This document shows, one piece after another, positions 5,315 to 5,481 of a DNA stretch of 5,481 nucleotides. The stretch's first letter is position 1. The number at the start of each line of letters is the position of its first letter. A model generated the notes under the pieces. It saw nothing but the letters and a program-made list of their open reading frames with translations. It was not told the DNA's origin and did not search any database. The stretch covers positions 1-5,481 of the forward strand of contig CAYZTN010000065.1 in assembly GCA_964481385.1 (NCBI GenBank), written 5' to 3'. The stretch comes from UMGS1649 sp964481385 (lineage in GTDB: Bacteria; Bacillota; Clostridia; TANB77; CAG-465). Position numbers and translations under genes: made by a program.

Positions 5315-5443
5315 ATGGAACAAAATAATGAATTAAAATTATTTGAAGATAAAAAGATTAGAACTAAGTGGAATGACGAACAAGAAAAATGGTATTTTTC
5401 TGTTGTAGATATAATATCAGCCTTAATGATAAAGTCAATATAA
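5315..5443 (+). pseudogene. Truncated Bro-N domain gene (phage antirepressor-like), N-terminal 42 codons
   Basis: ATG 5315 follows an AGAGG ribosome site at 5305-5309. The product reads MEQNNELKLFEDKKIRTKWN, then DEQEKWYFSVVDIISAL, the typical start of Bro-N domain proteins (BRO family, seen in phage antirepressors and many bacterial accessory genes, full length usually around 270-290 residues). After Leu37 the frame gives MIKSI and stops, so the rest of the Bro-N domain and the C-terminal part are missing. The adjoining frame from about 5433 to the window end (reading NVVFDQNNYVGK) is open but not recognised. The good ribosome site and intact start suggest a recent break, by deletion or insertion, at about 5426. 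Confidence 0.75.
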
Positions 5444-5481
5444 AAATGTAGTTTTTGACCAAAATAATTATGTAGGAAAAC

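Noticed and set aside
1..5481. tRNA, rRNA, CRISPR array, IS element with transposase
   Set aside because: I saw no cloverleaf, no regularly spaced repeats, and no transposase motifs or terminal inverted repeats; the only long repeat is the pair at 3627 and 5032.

Overview
This is an AT-rich window (about 30% GC by eye) using the standard code, with AGA/AAA/TTA-heavy codon usage, strong AGGAG-type ribosome sites and sigma-A promoters with extended -10 elements. That points to a low-GC Firmicute, probably a Clostridia member. The mix of phage-antirepressor families, an antitoxin and several gene fragments marks it as an accessory, island-like or decayed-prophage region rather than core genome.

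Layout. (1) 1-309: the C-terminal tail of a KilA-N-type protein runs by overlap into the first part of a cutA-like gene that stops after 36 codons. (2) 310-2166: a self-contained unit with a near-consensus promoter, a very short leader, a membrane-anchored S41 (C-terminal-processing-type) peptidase of 576 aa, and a long intrinsic terminator. (3) 2167-2511: about 345 bp without a convincing gene, containing one orphan terminator-like hairpin. (4) 2512-3678: a consensus extended -10 promoter overlapped by a perfect 26-bp palindrome (likely operator), a 31-codon small ORF, and, one base later, an intact antitoxin-type protein (zinc finger + HTH + Panacea/SocA-like DUF4065 domain). (5) 3679-4807: a promoter-bearing intergenic segment and an intact RhuM-family gene. 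(6) 4808-5481: a decayed region holding fragments of a small ORF, a second copy of the antitoxin tail with its downstream intergenic segment and promoter, then a Bro-N gene cut to 42 codons.

Most interesting structure. The last 17 codons of the antitoxin and the roughly 130 bp after them occur twice (3627-3808 and 5032-5200, about 92% identical over aligned positions). Each copy lies upstream of a different gene, RhuM at the first and a Bro-N fragment at the second. Both copies keep a TTGAAA-17-TATAAC promoter with the same spacing. This looks like a cassette arrangement in which one antitoxin gene end serves as a homology arm behind which different partner genes are swapped or stacked. This fits the known partner promiscuity of Panacea antitoxins, but assigning RhuM as the toxin or effector is inference. 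KilA-N, RhuM and Bro-N families, all phage-regulator-associated, occur within 5.5 kb.
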